From assembly GCF_021347895.1 (NCBI RefSeq), contig NC_067119.1, positions 8,320,534-8,384,533 of the forward strand: a DNA stretch of 64,000 nt, given 5' to 3'. Under the pieces are notes generated by a model. The model did no database searches, had not been told where the DNA came from, and was given only the letters and a program-made list of their open reading frames with translations. Origin of the DNA: Acanthochromis polyacanthus. Its lineage: Eukaryota > Chordata > Actinopteri > Pomacentridae. The position numbers and the translations under genes were made by a program. Shown one piece after another: positions 35,201 through 48,350 of this stretch (position 1 is its first letter; each line of letters opens with the position of its first letter).

Positions 35201-36494
35201 AGAGTACACGACACACACACTAACACTCGCAGTGTCGCATAAATTTATTCAGCAGTCTGATTAACCATTCAGCAGTTTACTCTGTTGTCTTGGGAGGCTG
35301 TATCGGGCAGGTGAGGGTCATTGTTCCATTGTAAACAAACACAATACGTCTGTCTGTACGTCTGTTTTAGCCACTTCCCTTTTGCATTCTCACATCGCAA
35401 CGACTGGATGCACACTTCTTTTTTTCCCCTCCGTTTTATTTCTTTATTTATTTTTCCGCTGACATTCTGTTGCACCGGGATAAAACTTGGTCTACATCTC
35501 CAGAGAGCGCAGAGTGGATGTGGCTGGAAATAGAAGTGTCTGTGTGCTCTGTGCCCTCAGATCCCACAGTGCTGACTGCTGCCTTTTTTTTAATGCCACT
35601 CTAAAGAAAAGAAGGGGGGTAAAAACACCTCTGTTATTTGGAGTGATGGGAATGAATGATGAATTATTAATAATTCTATTATTTGGTCGGGTTTATTCGG
35701 GTTTTGCAACATTAAAAAAAAATGAGAATCCGGATCAGGATTCCTATTTAATTCCAATAAATGTTCTCGATATTAAACCAAAACATTAAGAGAGAATTTG
35801 AACACTGCAGGACAGGGATCTGTTATCCATTTGGGCTTTTATTACTTTAGATGTTTAGTCATGTGTGCCACAGGAGCTATTAGATAATTCATATTTCCCG
35901 CGAACACTCACTCAGTGTCCTATTTAAGCTGACCTACCTTAAATTCAGCTGTTTAGTGTTACGCAGTAGTGACTTATAGAGGCATGTTGAAAAGCACACT
36001 TGGTCGCTGTTTATAATTTAAATTGCCAGTTAACTATTTATGCTCCCTTGAGGCTTAAGTCATGCACGTTATTATAAATCAGTGCCATTCTACTGTGAGC
36101 TGTTTGTAAACTGTCCACAGCTCTGACGAACTCCCAGAAGTGAACACTTTGGGGTGTGAACAGTGAAAAGATCATGTGTGATACCATCGCCGTCCCCTAG
36201 AAAATAGAAGGTGGAAAGAGCACAAAACAGAAATGTTCCCTGTACTTCTGTCATTATGTAAAGATGATCTCTTCTGTGGATTCTGGCTTATGTAAGCTTA
36301 TGTTATGTGAAGTCTTGTGGTGCAAATATTGACAGTGGAAATGGGAACATTGTCATAAAAATGTAAACCTTCCAAACCTGAAAATGTGAGCACTCCTCAA
36401 GGTTTCTGCAATTGCACATTTCCACACATGCCAAAAGAAAATGAGTAGGTTTTTTGAGTTCATCCATCCGTTTTCTTACATTTACACGGCGTTG
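32223..36494. other. No gene recognised
   Basis: ORFs at 34609-34985, 34966-35226 and 35487-35789 overlap in several frames and lack known motifs. One GT microsatellite; otherwise unique sequence. Confidence 0.5.
35044..35060. repeat. Short (GT)n microsatellite
   Basis: Uninterrupted GT repeat; a matching short CA run occurs at 35210-35220. Confidence 0.85.
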
Positions 36495-36850
36495 GGTTGC
36501 AGCTAAACTGGTCATTCCAGATGACCCTCCCTCAAGAAACGTTTTCCAGCTCCTCCTAGGGGATCCTAAGGCATTCCCGGGCCAGATGAGATATAATCCC
36601 TCCAGTGATTTACAGGTCTACCTCAAGGTCTCCTCCCAGTTGGACTGGAAACCTCCAAAGGAAGACTCCCAGGAGGAGTCCTAATCAGATGCCTGAACCA
36701 TCTCCGCTCTTTTTGATGCAAAGGAGCAGCCACTCTACTCCGCTCCTCATGAAACTTTCAAGGCTGAGTCGCTGGAAGAAACCCATTTTGGCTGCTTGTA
36801 TTCCCAACCAGAGCTGTGGTTGGAACAAAGACCGACTCAAACCTCCCAAA
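36495..36850. repeat. Decayed teleost LINE-like repeat fragment
   Basis: Shows CGTTTTCCAGCTCCTCCTAG, CCTAAGGCATTCCCGGGCC, GGACTGGAAACCTCC and GGAGCAGCCACTCTACTC, matching a common teleost interspersed sequence I associate with a non-LTR retrotransposon. The frames here (36454-36684, 36605-36928) are incidental. Confidence 0.5.
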
Positions 36851-39800
36851 ACCCGATCTCGACGATATTACATCCCTGTGCAACTAAACCAAATTCTCAA
36901 ATATGCTTTGAAGGAAACATCATTTTGAAAGTTTGAGGAACTTTACAGTTAAAGACTTAAACGTCCAAATCAGAAGGTATGATGGGTGATAGGTGGTATA
37001 ATTCAGCAGCCAGACTCTCACCCAGAAGACCAGAGTTTGTGTCCTGTGATGAATACAAGACCATTAGTGTCAGAATTAAGTTTTGCTTCCTTGATGTTTA
37101 ATTTTGGTTTTCACTCATTTTATTACATTTAGGCACAAAAACTACATGGTTAGGTTTGGAAAAATGTCACACTTTGTTTGGTACTTTTACTTGTTAGAGG
37201 CTTGGATAATGTTGGGCACCAAAACTACTTGATTTGGGGTAAAATATGACATTTTTCAAGTGTCTTCTTCAATTTCTTAGTTACCAGGGTGGTAAGTCCC
37301 GCCCCATCTAACATATGATTAGTTGGTTAAAAAGAAACGACAGTAAAGCAATAAAACAAATGGGAAATGGGTTGATTTCATAAATGTAATGTCGTCTAGC
37401 AAAAAACACATTTCCCTCAAACTAAATTTAACCATTTTTGAGCACTTTATGCTTTCATTATAGCGATAGCTGAAGAAAGACGCCTTTAGCCTTGGTAATG
37501 CTTACCTGTCTCCCAATAAATACTCTCTTAAACAATTAAACCTCATACTTCCTTCAAAATGTCAGAATAAGAATGTAGTATCAGGACTGTCATTTTTGGA
37601 AAAGGGGCGCTCATATAATGTCTTAATACGGCAGAAGAAATCATGAAAATTCATTCATTTTAAATACAGTGTTCTTGCTGTCAAATCTGTTAAGTGCTGG
37701 CCTTTAAAAGATTGAAATATTATCCAGCAAATGAAAAAAAACAGTGGATCTGCAAGCAAAGTAATGGAGTTTCAATGTTCAAACTCGACTGAAACATAAG
37801 TATTACTAGTGACTTTGGTAGCCATCATTGAGTTATGTTGTTTTTTTCCTAAATCCTCACAGTAACTCAAAGACAAAGCAGAGAAGCTGGTAGCACATTT
37901 AAGTGAACTTTTCCTTCTTTATTTTCAACTCTGTTTGTAGTCGCATCCAAACAACTTCCGCGTTTGGCTCTAAAAATTACATGCATGCACTGCTGCGCTA
38001 ATTTTCCGCTGCATTTGGCGAGACCCAGGCTCCATTAACCCTTTAGACTGCTCTGCACGGGTCATCAGGTTTGCGTTCTAACCTTGAAAGATATGTAGTA
38101 TCGAGCCTTCAAAGCCATTACCTCGTTGTCTGCTCGCACTTGACTGATTAATCCTCCTCTGTTCCCCCGCTCATGAAAAAAATCGGCCTGTTCGTTCGCA
38201 GGTATCTAGAGGTGACTGGCCTTGAGGCGGTGCCATTTCCCTCAGTCTAAATAGCCAATTAGCTGAGACCTTAGGAACCACAGTAAGGCAACCATTAGTA
38301 ATTAGCCATTGACATTTTGGCTGCTGTAGTAATGGAATAGTAGCCTGATATTCAGACTGAATGGCCATTTCATTGAATCACTGGAGAAAATCCGGGGTGT
38401 TGGGCAGTGATTCAGAAACCCAGGAACCAGACAGTGAAGACTAAATGCTTCTTTTAAAAAATGCATTTTAAATCTTTTGCTGGTAAATAATTTGAATACA
38501 GTGCAATGTAGAAATTCTGATTAAAGCCACATTGTATAGGAGGCTCCATGGGATCTTTTGAGGCAATCAGTGCATGATTGGTTTTTCCAGCGTCCTTTGT
38601 GTCAGCTGTCACATTGCGTACACAATCTGCATTCGCCTGACATGACATCAGTATTTAGCTTTCACCAGCAGGTAATAGCAGAGTAGAAGGGTGTTATTTC
38701 ATTTTTATGATGTTTGATATTTTATTTTGTGTCACAGCTTTCAGAGGGCAAAGAAAGGAAAAGACAAAACAATAAATTCTGTCATTTAGTCTGCAAAAAA
38801 AAAAAAAATCAAGGCAAGGCTTCAAATGCTGCTTTTCTCATAGGCGAGTGAGAGAATAAAGTTTTTTTATTTTTTGTCAAGTCAAAGGAGGCTAATCTTG
38901 GTTACACTGAGAATTAAGTCTCGTCTACAAGCAGCTGTGCAGCTAAAGCAACACAAAAGCAGCAGCTGGTGTCCTCGGCTGGGTCTAAATGATGCCGCTG
39001 TGCAGGTCTTTTCGTAGTGTCACCACCTTCATGGATGCATTTAAAGCCCTAAAATAGAGACGTATCTGTTCCATCAGGTAGTTCTGCAGGTTGCAGGGTA
39101 GGGAGGCTGCTATTGTGAGCGCGTTGTTGTCGTCAGAGGGGTTTTTGTAGTGTTCTGCATGATGCGCAGAGGGAAGGTGAGTATAAAATTAACATGAGCA
39201 TCATAAACCCTGTCCCATTAGCTCGGCTAATGTAATAATAATAGCTGCAGCTGAAGCTTAGAGATAACCTGGGTCGTTTCTTACAGGCCGACTGAAGGCA
39301 GAATAAACACAAGGAATGAAATTTCAGGCTTGCCCTCCGAGGATGGCTGTAAAGTCGGCGTCCAGGCGGCGAGTCGGGGAGCTGTGGCTGGCAGGCTGAG
39401 TGTAAATCTACCTTTCAACACAACGTCAACTTACTCCCTCTGACCTACATTCTCAGAGACTGACAATAACAGCAAAGAGAATATTGTGGAATTAAGAGCG
39501 AGCGGGGCAATTTTATCAGGACACCCCGGCTGTGAGCGTGTTCACAGTTCCTCCAAATCTCCTGGGGAAGTCACTCATATTACTGGAGGCAGAGGATGGT
39601 TTTTGTCAGGCGTTTCCTGTCTCAATAATACAGCTATTGTTGTTTTTGCTATTCTATGAGAAGAGAGTTTTTGGAAGCGGAGTAAAGAAAAAAATATTTC
39701 AAGGCTTTCAAAATTAATTTTTCATGAGCTTCATGGCCTTCCGAGAAAATTGCTACTGAGGTAGTGTTCATTTTTGTAGGACACAAATATTTTGGAAGCC

Positions 39801-40428
39801 TCAGGGTAAAACCTAAATTGAACATGAAGCAGGAATGATAGCTGATAAAGTCACGGCAGTCTTGTAAGATTGTAACAGTATGTGCATTTGTTGGGAGCTG
39901 TAACGTGACATTTGGTGACGTTTGGTTCATTATGAAATGTCCTGTAAGCCCTGTGAGCCAGACTGTTCCAGCTGTAATTTATTTATGTCAATATACTTGT
40001 GCTCCCAGAATGAATGTGCAAATTCCTCTCGGAGTAGTTTGACTGTGCAGCAGTTGTTGTCCATCAGCATTATAACACACAAGCACCGTTAACATTATTA
40101 AACATACGGTGTGTACCAGATAGAACTGAGCTTGAGCTTTTATCGGCCCTAAGAAACAGTCCAAATCTGACATCTCTGCTCTGACTGAGCGGGTCAATAG
40201 AGCAGACACCATGTGGAGTCACGCTGCACATGAACATCAGGCTCACGGTCACGTTTGTGCAGTGACAATTCCAATAAACATGATGGCTGTGTTCTCGATG
40301 CTACCAAAAACAGAGATAACTAGAGTGATTTTGTGCATTCTTTAGCGTTTCAATTGCACTGCTGGTTATATAGGTGATGAATATTGCTGTGACGGACATT
40401 TCTCAATTTCATATATGAGAGTTTAGAG
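36851..40428. other. No gene recognised
   Basis: 37080-37260 has CAAAAACTACATGGTTAGG- and CACCAAAACTACTTG-like motifs common in teleost intergenic repeats. The rest, 37400-40400, appears unique and repeat-poor. Confidence 0.5.
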
Positions 40429-40517
40429 GGGGCTGAACAGTGGATTAGTGGTTAGCACTTTCGCCTTAGAAGAGCCCCGGTTTGTGTCTTGGCCTTCCTG
40501 GGATCTTTCTGCAACTT
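40429..40517 (+). repeat. Truncated tRNA-derived SINE
   Basis: GGCTGAACAGTGG, TGGTTAGCACTTTCGCCTT and GCCTTCCTGGGATC match the head of the SINE at 46967. The B box is decayed and the body is missing. Confidence 0.6.
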
Positions 40518-40692
40518 TTAACAGCTTAATTTTTGTGAATAATCTACTTATAAACTTGTGTTTATGCTATGAATTACTAAATACATGGGAAATATAAATA
40601 CTTTCGATTGCAGAGGAAAGTCATAACTCAACACAGTTTAGCGTTTGGACTTCATTAGAAGTCGTTGTAATGCAACAAGATTAATGCAAAAT

Positions 40693-41278
40693 GCTAGCCT
40701 AGCCGCGCTATACCCATGTTCTGAAGGCACAAGGGTCTAGGGCCGCTCGACAGGGAGGGAGGCAGGCTAAAAGGTTGTCTTTCAAATCACTCTGCAGCAA
40801 TTGGGTAGGTATACAACCAATCAGTGCAACGAATAGGCTGACGTAGTTCCTAGAGTGCCGGTGGATTGTGGCTAAGTCCCATTAGCTTCCCAACCAGCGG
40901 AGCCGCGGAGCCAACTGGTATATTAAGGATTTGCCATATCCCGTCGGCATAAGTCCAAATACGTCTTTCTTCTCAATGAAACACTTCGGTGCCGTCCTTT
41001 GTTTATCTTTCAAGTTGAATTTTAGCTTCAAATCTTTAAGGGCTGTGGCCAAAGCCGAGTCGAAAGATAACTGTTTATTGTGCGCCGGTTGTTTCTGTCA
41101 GAATCGTCACGCCTCTGTCGTCACTTAGTTACGCCCGCCTTCTGACTCTACACTTCATGGTGATTGGTCCGGCCAGTTTTAGGAGAATCCAGCCTCGAGC
41201 CTTATGGAGGGTAACTTGACCCAGCCTGGCAGAGAATTAAATTCGTTGCCGTGCATTGTCTAGTGCGGCTAAGCTAGC
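40693..41278. mobile_element. 586-bp element with 18-bp GCTAGC-type terminal inverted repeats
   Basis: GCTAGCCTAGCCGCGCTA at 40693-40710 and TAGTGCGGCTAAGCTAGC at 41261-41278 match at 16 of 18 positions when inverted. The interior is GC-richer than its flanks and has no significant ORF. No convincing target duplication was found, so the superfamily is unknown. Confidence 0.6.
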
Positions 41279-44200
41279 AAACTGCTGATTTTTAAGCCCA
41301 AATATTCATTTTTTTATTGTGCAGTTGCAGTTTAAAGCATCTTAAACAACACGTGCATTCACAGAGTCACAGTTTACCATCTCTAGATACAGAGGGGTCT
41401 AAATTTACAATGGAATTCCATTCCTACAGTGCAACATAACACAATTTTCGCCACAAGTCCAAACTAACGTTACTCTCCTATGCAAATACAGTGGTAAAAT
41501 CATAATCCAGGACATAGAAATAAAGAAGAGTCTGGCTTATGCTTGCAGCCATAATGAAGGGCAAATAGTTTCCAAAAAAGCAACACAAACAAAAGAAAGT
41601 GAATGTAGCAAAATCCAATGTGGCATACAACCAGCAAATGTAAACAAAGCCATCTTCCACATATAGTGCCGCATGATGATGTATTCCTCCACTCCACTCA
41701 CCAATTAGTTCCCGTGTGCAATTTGTTTTAATGTTGCAAACGCTGTACATTTCTTCATAAATCTATGGGAGACGGCGACGTAATCACGAAACGTCGTAGG
41801 TTGAGGACGCCGTAAACTGAGGACCTAGCAGTTTTATGACTTTGATTATACAGTTGTTTTGTATATTTTGATCTTGTCTTGATACAGTGACAAGTAACTG
41901 CAGGTCATCAGTGTTTAACTTCTGGGGCTGAATACAGCTTCAAAAACACCCTTAAAAATGAAGGTTAAACAGATGGGTTGATTGACAGGTTTTTTTTTTC
42001 TAATTGCTTCTTCACATGACACCGACTAACAATGATCAACAGCCACCACAAACAAAACCTAATTATGCTCACAGTTTACAGTGGGTTATTCACCTCGTGG
42101 TTTTCCTTGATCGTTTGGTTTCCTGAGAAAATTCCACTGTGGCTGCGTTAAACAGCGGAGGTGGAGAAAAATGCCAACGAGGAGGAATATTTAGCCACAT
42201 CGCTTCAAACTGACATTACATGGTGTTTTACTGTGAAGCTCAGATTTGTACAGTTTGTGCATAAACCTTCTGCCAAGAGCGGCATCAGGTAAAAAAAAAA
42301 TCCTTGAGGTGTCACTGATTTGAGAGAGCAACACCTTCAAGTGTGATTTTCTTCATCTTCATACTTCAGCGGCTCTGATTTCCAACCATAATATTGCTTA
42401 TTGCCGTTTCTGACGGTGTACGTTGTCAAAGCAGAGTCTGTGTAAGAGGAGGGACGGTACAGAATAAGTAAGTGAGGGGAGGACAAAGTGTAGGAGGTGC
42501 ATTCAAAATGCCAACAGCTGCAGCCTCATCTGTAAAACACCCAGATGGCATTTACCTGACAGGGCAGTGGACGAGGAGTCTCTTCGCTTCCCTTCGAATC
42601 TCCCCGTCCCTCGCGTTTCGCCTCCTCCTGTTCGTCCTCTTTGTCTTTCCCTTCCTGTCTGCACCAATTGCCCCCCGCCTCCATCCTCTCCACCCTTCTG
42701 TCACCGCTCCTGCAGGCGAGGTCCTTGGGCAAGATGTTTGCCTGATGAATGAAAACCCAGACTCCTGCTATCCTGCAGCTCACGGGGGGCTAAATCACCC
42801 ACCATTGATTGTGCAGCTTCAACGCACTGACAAAAGGCCATGATCACTCATCTTGTTAAAAGCAGATTATTGGCCTGTTTGTATCTTGTTACAGCCATAA
42901 AGATTTTTCTTCCTTCACCTCTTTTCTCTCCCGTTGTAACACATTAGCTGTTTTTCTTTGGCCTAATTTGCCGAACGGATAATCCTCCACGTTGGGTTTT
43001 TGTCTCCAATGGATCTATGGATTTTGATGCTGTTTAGCATTGTGTTTTTGACTGAAACGGTTGATGTCGTGGTGATGTGCTGATTCATTAAGCTTTGATT
43101 TTTCTGCCTGGTAAATAAGCCTGACACGGTTGGATGTTGTTCAGCTCTCGGCCTCTGTCTGCTTTTTGTTGCGGCAGGCAGATTATCTATTCTGACCCCG
43201 GCGGTTCTCATAGTAGGAGCGCTTTGTTGGATCTGTTTAGGCGAGTTAATCAAACCCTCCTCGCCGCTATTGTTCTAGAGTGTAGCAGACTTGTGCTGGC
43301 CACCTTTTGAACATCTAATGACATTAGCATGATTTTTATCCGCACTGATTTGCATATTTATTGATAAAGTAATTATGCTGCAGTTTGTGAGAAGGAATTG
43401 GACGTGATGGTGTGCTCTTTCACGGTGTAAGACTGAATCATCTGCATAATGATTGAAAATAAAATTAGCGGTGCCGTTCTGACTCCATCGTAAAGGATTG
43501 TGTCATCTGCATAATAAATTATGCGCCTTCTGAAGCAGGATCAAGAAGGATGTGTGTGAGAAACGCATCACTGCTAAATCCAAAAGTCACCAGACCAGAA
43601 TTCATTTATCACCTCAAACCCTTTGTCCAGACTTAATCCAGTGACAAATGACAAACGAATCAGAGAGGAAATGGAGGACTAGCATGTTAAAGCTGTTGGT
43701 AAATAAACCCAAATTACTGCTCCTTTTATGAACAACCGTTGGAGGTTGAGCTTTAGTTTCGCTTAAAGTCCCCTGGCTTTTACCTTCACTTATATAAAAA
43801 TTGATAAATGGTGTAATTTTGGCAAGGTTTAAAAAAAATCTGCAAGCTTGCATAGAGAAGGGTGACTAAGATAAATGTAATGCACACATCTTAATTAGTG
43901 AATTTTACTTTCTAAATGGAAATATTTTATTACATGATCTGAGTCTGCTTATGTGTTCTGGTTTTCATCCAACAGTGAGCATATTTAATTGTGTTTAGGT
44001 GTATGAATGTGTGATTTTTACGAACAAGCAACATAGGATTTAGAGGAGAAAAGGTAACGCAGGTAATAGAAGTCAATCATAGCAATCGAATAGTGTTGCA
44101 CACACTGATCAGTTTGCTATAAGTTGATACCAACGTGTCTCAGTTACCACGAAAATTTCATATTTTCTTAAGCAGCTCTTGTAAACGGATATTTTTCTTC

Positions 44201-46129
44201 TGCTCCGTGAAACAATCCAGTGTAGAAATGGAGACTTTAGTTATTATTCCACAATAAGCACCAGAGCAAATGGCAAAACAATCAAATCAGAGGAAATGAC
44301 AAGAACATGTAGGGCCTGTGTAGGTCACCACTATTATGTCTGCACCCTAATCTGCATTGACTATTTTTTACTGATTGGATGTGATTAAGATGTAATTCAC
44401 GCAAATTACAACATGTGAAGTGACGGTGTTCGTTCAGTGCTGCAGAAAGGAGTCGGGATGTTGGGCTGCTTTGCTGAGAAGCGTTAAAAGCTTGCATTGA
44501 AGTGTGTGCTCGTGTGTGTTTTTGTCTCTCGCAGAGCTGTGGCCTAATGGCGGATCCATGTCAAATCCTAAACTCGCTGGCACACAGCCCATTTACCTCC
44601 TCGAGCTCTTTCTCTGAAGCGAGCCCAGACAAATGACAAATGAATCGGAGAGAAAATGGAACGGCGTGGTGTTTAGAGCCACTGGTACACAAATCCATTG
44701 TAGTGCAGTGGAAGTGCCTGCTCTATCTAATTACAACCAATGGAGGTTAATCCCTGCTTTTGGGAGGGAAAAAAAAAAATCTGTACGGCCGCTCTCCCTC
44801 GGTGCACCTACTACATCCATCATGTCTAGAAATATGTGCCAACAGAGAGGATATCCAGCTCACCTTTTAACTGCGAAACCCTCATTCCGCTATTTAATCC
44901 CACCTAGATCCAGTTAGAGACCTCGGACTGTGTGTCAAAACAACATATCGCTTTCCGGTGATTGCAAAACCATTCAGACGGATTGTTAGGTATTTGTGAA
45001 ATATTCCAAATTTATCGTGACCTACATTGAGTTGCTGGCCTCAAACTCTAACACCGACCTTTAATGAACCCAAACCTGGCTGTTATATGTTAAGTACAAA
45101 TCCGGAGACAATTAATATTTTAATTATCATGTTTTGGGGATAATTATGATGGCATTTGAATGTGTGAATAAATGCCATCTCCGAGTTTACAAATCGCAGA
45201 GGACACCAGGAGGGCCACAGCTATAATCATCACACAGGGGAGCTTTTAAATTAGCGCGCCCGCCAAAACACTAAGGCGAGTGGAACCAGAAGAGCTCAAC
45301 AGGACTGCATGATTGATGATGTGTTTTCCTTCTCGCCATCGACGAAAATGAAGACATCTTTGAGGGAGAATATTTGAATTAATGGTACCGGCTCATGGCG
45401 TATGGAGTCAACCATGCTAGGAAGTACGTGAGCCAAAGCGACACCATTTAGATTAAGTTCCACGGATCCGTATGCTGCACTGCCACATGCAAAGTAAGAA
45501 GGTTGATTTTTTTTCCACATTTCACAGCACATTGCGGCTAATTGCTTAAATCTAATGGGATCCGGAGTCGAGTTTCAGAGGGAAATCACAGAATCGGCAA
45601 TTTAGCAGTTGGGAGGATTGTGCTATTTTGAGGACAAAAAAAAAAAAAAAAAAAATCAAGAAATCTGCAGAAAACGAGTAACATATAGATTTAGACGAAA
45701 AATACATGTAAACATACACAACCTTAGACATTAGCATGACAGCAAGCTTCAATCACATAAGGACAAGAAAGCAATTTTATCTTGAATAATGAGCAGAATA
45801 ATGTGTGAACGCTCAAGATAAGTTTATAAAGAAACTTCATCTGGCTGAGCTTCTGTTTTATTGTTTCTGAAATTTATGCAAAATAGCATTAATGATTTTT
45901 CATTTGTCGTTCTGAAAAAATGAAACATGTCAGTCATTAAAATTGGTGTCCATTAGAGCACTAGCTATTAGAAATTAAAACCCTGCTCATTTTCATAAAG
46001 TAGAACAATAACTACTTTTACAAAAAACAAAAAGAAATTACAGCTGGACTGACTTCCAATGTAGCAATTTTCCAATCAAATTAGTGTTCAGACTGTATTG
46101 TTTGGAAGCTAAAAACAATGAAACTAACA
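41279..46129. other. No gene recognised, largely repeat-poor
   Basis: 41380-41830 may be more of a transposon (it ends in a GC-rich CGACGTAATCACG block). 41900-45600 is unique-looking. The ORF at 42472-42843 is proline-rich by composition but has no signature, and its antisense is open too. Confidence 0.5.
45636..45655. repeat. Poly(A) tract
   Basis: Twenty consecutive A bases without a recognisable retroposon upstream. Confidence 0.9.
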
Positions 46130-47480
46130 GCAAGTATCTGGAAATTATTATTTAAATACAGTAAAAAGTGTCATTGTACAGTCACACATTATAAAAGAAC
46201 AAATTACTGTTTGTGAAAATACAGATTTTTGATGTAGACATTTAGAGTTTTGGCTTAGTTTTTTTTTTAAATTTACAGTCAACATGGAAATGAATACCTT
46301 TTTGTACCATTTAATGGTCATTGTTAATAATATAATTAAACAGGAAAAAGTCTGTTCAACAGTTAAATTTGCTTTGTATTTTTAAGTCCTTAGTATAAAT
46401 AGTTTTCCTATTAAATAACAAATATCTGTAAACCAACTATTTTTTGCTGATTAGATTTTTATTTAAATTTTTAATTTATTAATTCAAAACACAGATTTTT
46501 TTTAATGTAGGCATTATTCATACTTTTGGACTGTTTTCCATAATAAATGCATGTAAAGTAATACTTGTTTTCTGTGATTTCACTGGATATTATTTATAAC
46601 TCAGCAAAACAGGGAAAACCTGTTCAATTTTTGAAAAATTATCCACTATTTTTCAGTCCTTAATTTACATATTTTTTCCTGTCAGATCATGGCAAATGTC
46701 TGTGAAATAAATGTTTTGCTGATTTAAGAACAGTTTATTATTATTTTTATTTGTAATTTTATAGTCAAACACTGTAAAAGGATAATTATCATTTCTAAAA
46801 TTACAGATCTTTATTGTAGACACACAATTTTGTGTTTTTTATAGTTAGCATGTAAATGAATGCATGTTTTCTGTGATTTTACAACTTTCTATCTCTATTC
46901 TAATAAAACAGGGAAAATCTGTAAAATAGTATTTTGAAAAAATTATATTAAAGGATTTAAAAATGTAGGGCTGCACAGTGGCTGGTGGTTAGCACTTTCA
47001 CCTTGCAGCAAGAAGACCCCCGGTTCAAATCCTGGGGTGGGCCTGGGATCTTCCTGAATGGAGTTTGCATGTTCTCCCTGTGCATGTGTGGGTTTTCTCT
47101 GGGTACTCCGGCTTCCTCCCACAGTCCAAAAATATGCTGAGGTTAATTGATTACTCTAAATTGCCCGTAGGTGTGAATGCGAGAGTGATTGTTTGTCTGT
47201 ATATGTAGCCCTGTGACAGACTGGTGACCTGTCCAGGGTGTCCCCTGCCTTCACCCGAGTCAGCTGGAATAGACTCCAGCACCCCCCGCGACCCTGGTGA
47301 GGATAAAGCGGTGTATAGAGAATGGATGGATGGATGGATTTAAAAATGTTATTTTTATTTCAAATAATGGCAAATATCTTTAGAAGAAGACATTTTTGCT
47401 GTTGAAAAAAAAAAGTCAAAATAATGTCATTTTATGATCAAACATTTAAAAGATCAAATAACTAACTAAAATCTGTAAAA
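46130..47480. repeat. Degenerate tandem array, about 3-4 units of 265-310 bp, interrupted by a SINE
   Basis: Landmarks recur: CAGATTTTTGATGTAGAC (46221), CAGATTTTTTTTAATGTAGG (46493), CAGATCTTTATTGTAGAC (46805); AACAGGAAAAAGTCTG (46341), AACAGGGAAAACCTG (46606), AACAGGGAAAATCTG (46909). Very AT-rich, non-coding. The last unit is split by a SINE at 46967-47337. Confidence 0.75.
46967..47337 (+). mobile_element. tRNA-derived SINE with GGAT tail and 12-bp target duplication
   Basis: ATTTAAAAATGT flanks both sides (46955-46966 and 47338-47349). The head has an A-box-like TGGTTAGCAC (46986-46995) and a B box GGTTCAAATCC (47022-47032). The body carries GGAGTTTGCATGTTCTCCC, GGCTTCCTCCCACAGTCC and CTCTAAATTGCCCGTAGGTG, ending in GGAT repeats like RTE/Rex3 tails. 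This is an intact copy of a widespread teleost SINE. Confidence 0.88.
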
Positions 47481-47500
47481 TAACAAAACAAGAAAAGCAG

Positions 47501-48124
47501 TACTCCGCCAAGGCTATGCATTCCCCCATATGGTGTCAGAAATGCCGCATTTTTTATTTTAGAAATACAGCATTTATTCATTAGTTATTGATGATCAAAA
47601 ATCACAGCACTATAGAATGTGTCCATTTAATATAGATGAACCAACAAACAAAATGACCTTGTGCTGAGCATAGGAGTGTGTTATGCATGTGTACGCTATG
47701 TACGGATACCGAATTGCGTGAGCTAAATATGTAGTGGGCAGCGGGAATTGACGGCCCACACCCCCACAATTTAATCAACTGTTCCTTGTATCATTTCGGA
47801 CAGACAAGTCCCGATAATTCCACAACGGTGGATTTGTTGTAGGATCGCAATCATGCGATCGTCAATAGGCAGCTGACGTAGCGTTCACTTGTTGTCATGG
47901 TTACAGTGACGTTATGCTGCTATCTTGCAATGATACAGAAATCTTTAACAAATCTGTGGATCCAGACTATAAGCTGCATCACTGTCAAAATCTAATGAGG
48001 TGGTCCTTGTGCCATTTCTGACTTTCCCTGAAAATTTCATCCAAATCCGTTCTTCCGTTTGTGAGTTATGTTGACAAGCGTACGCCGATCGTCACATAAC
48101 TCTGCCGCGTTCCTTGGCGGAGTA
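47501..48124. mobile_element. 624-bp element with 13-bp perfect TIRs
   Basis: TACTCCGCCAAGG at 47501-47513 and CCTTGGCGGAGTA at 48112-48124 are perfect inverted repeats. If TA is the target, the TIR proper is CTCCGCCAAGG. Sub-terminal GATCGTCACATAACTC is typical of a common teleost repeat with this TIR. Non-coding. Confidence 0.75.
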
Positions 48125-48164
48125 AAAAGAAAAAGACAAAAAGAAGCTGGGGTTGATGGCTGTC

Positions 48165-48350
48165 TTCTCAAAACACCAGACCTGTGTTTGTATTTATTAT
48201 TTCAGAAGACGCCAAGAAGCCTTTATTTGTCACATATCCCAGGGTTCGGCCATGACGAGGGTCCCTGAAGCAGGTCGGGTTAAAGGCCAGACAACACTGG
48301 GCTTTGAACCTTTGACCTTCCCATCAGTAGTCCTCAACCACCGAACCACT
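48165..48350 (-). repeat. Possible tRNA-like repeat fragment
   Basis: On the minus strand, CAGTGGTTCGGTGGTTGAGG then GGTTCAAAGCCC resembles a pol III A/B box pair. The flank AGCCTTTATTTGTCACATA is a known teleost repeat motif. Family uncertain. Confidence 0.3.

Noticed and set aside
35035..35226. ORFs around the GT microsatellite
   Set aside because: Translations are CV/HT repeats from the microsatellite.
42472..42843. Proline-rich 123-codon ORF
   Set aside because: Antisense is also open, composition is driven by C-rich sequence, no start context or known domain.
46986..47032. Possible tRNA gene
   Set aside because: A and B boxes belong to the SINE head; no cloverleaf or anticodon stem can be formed.
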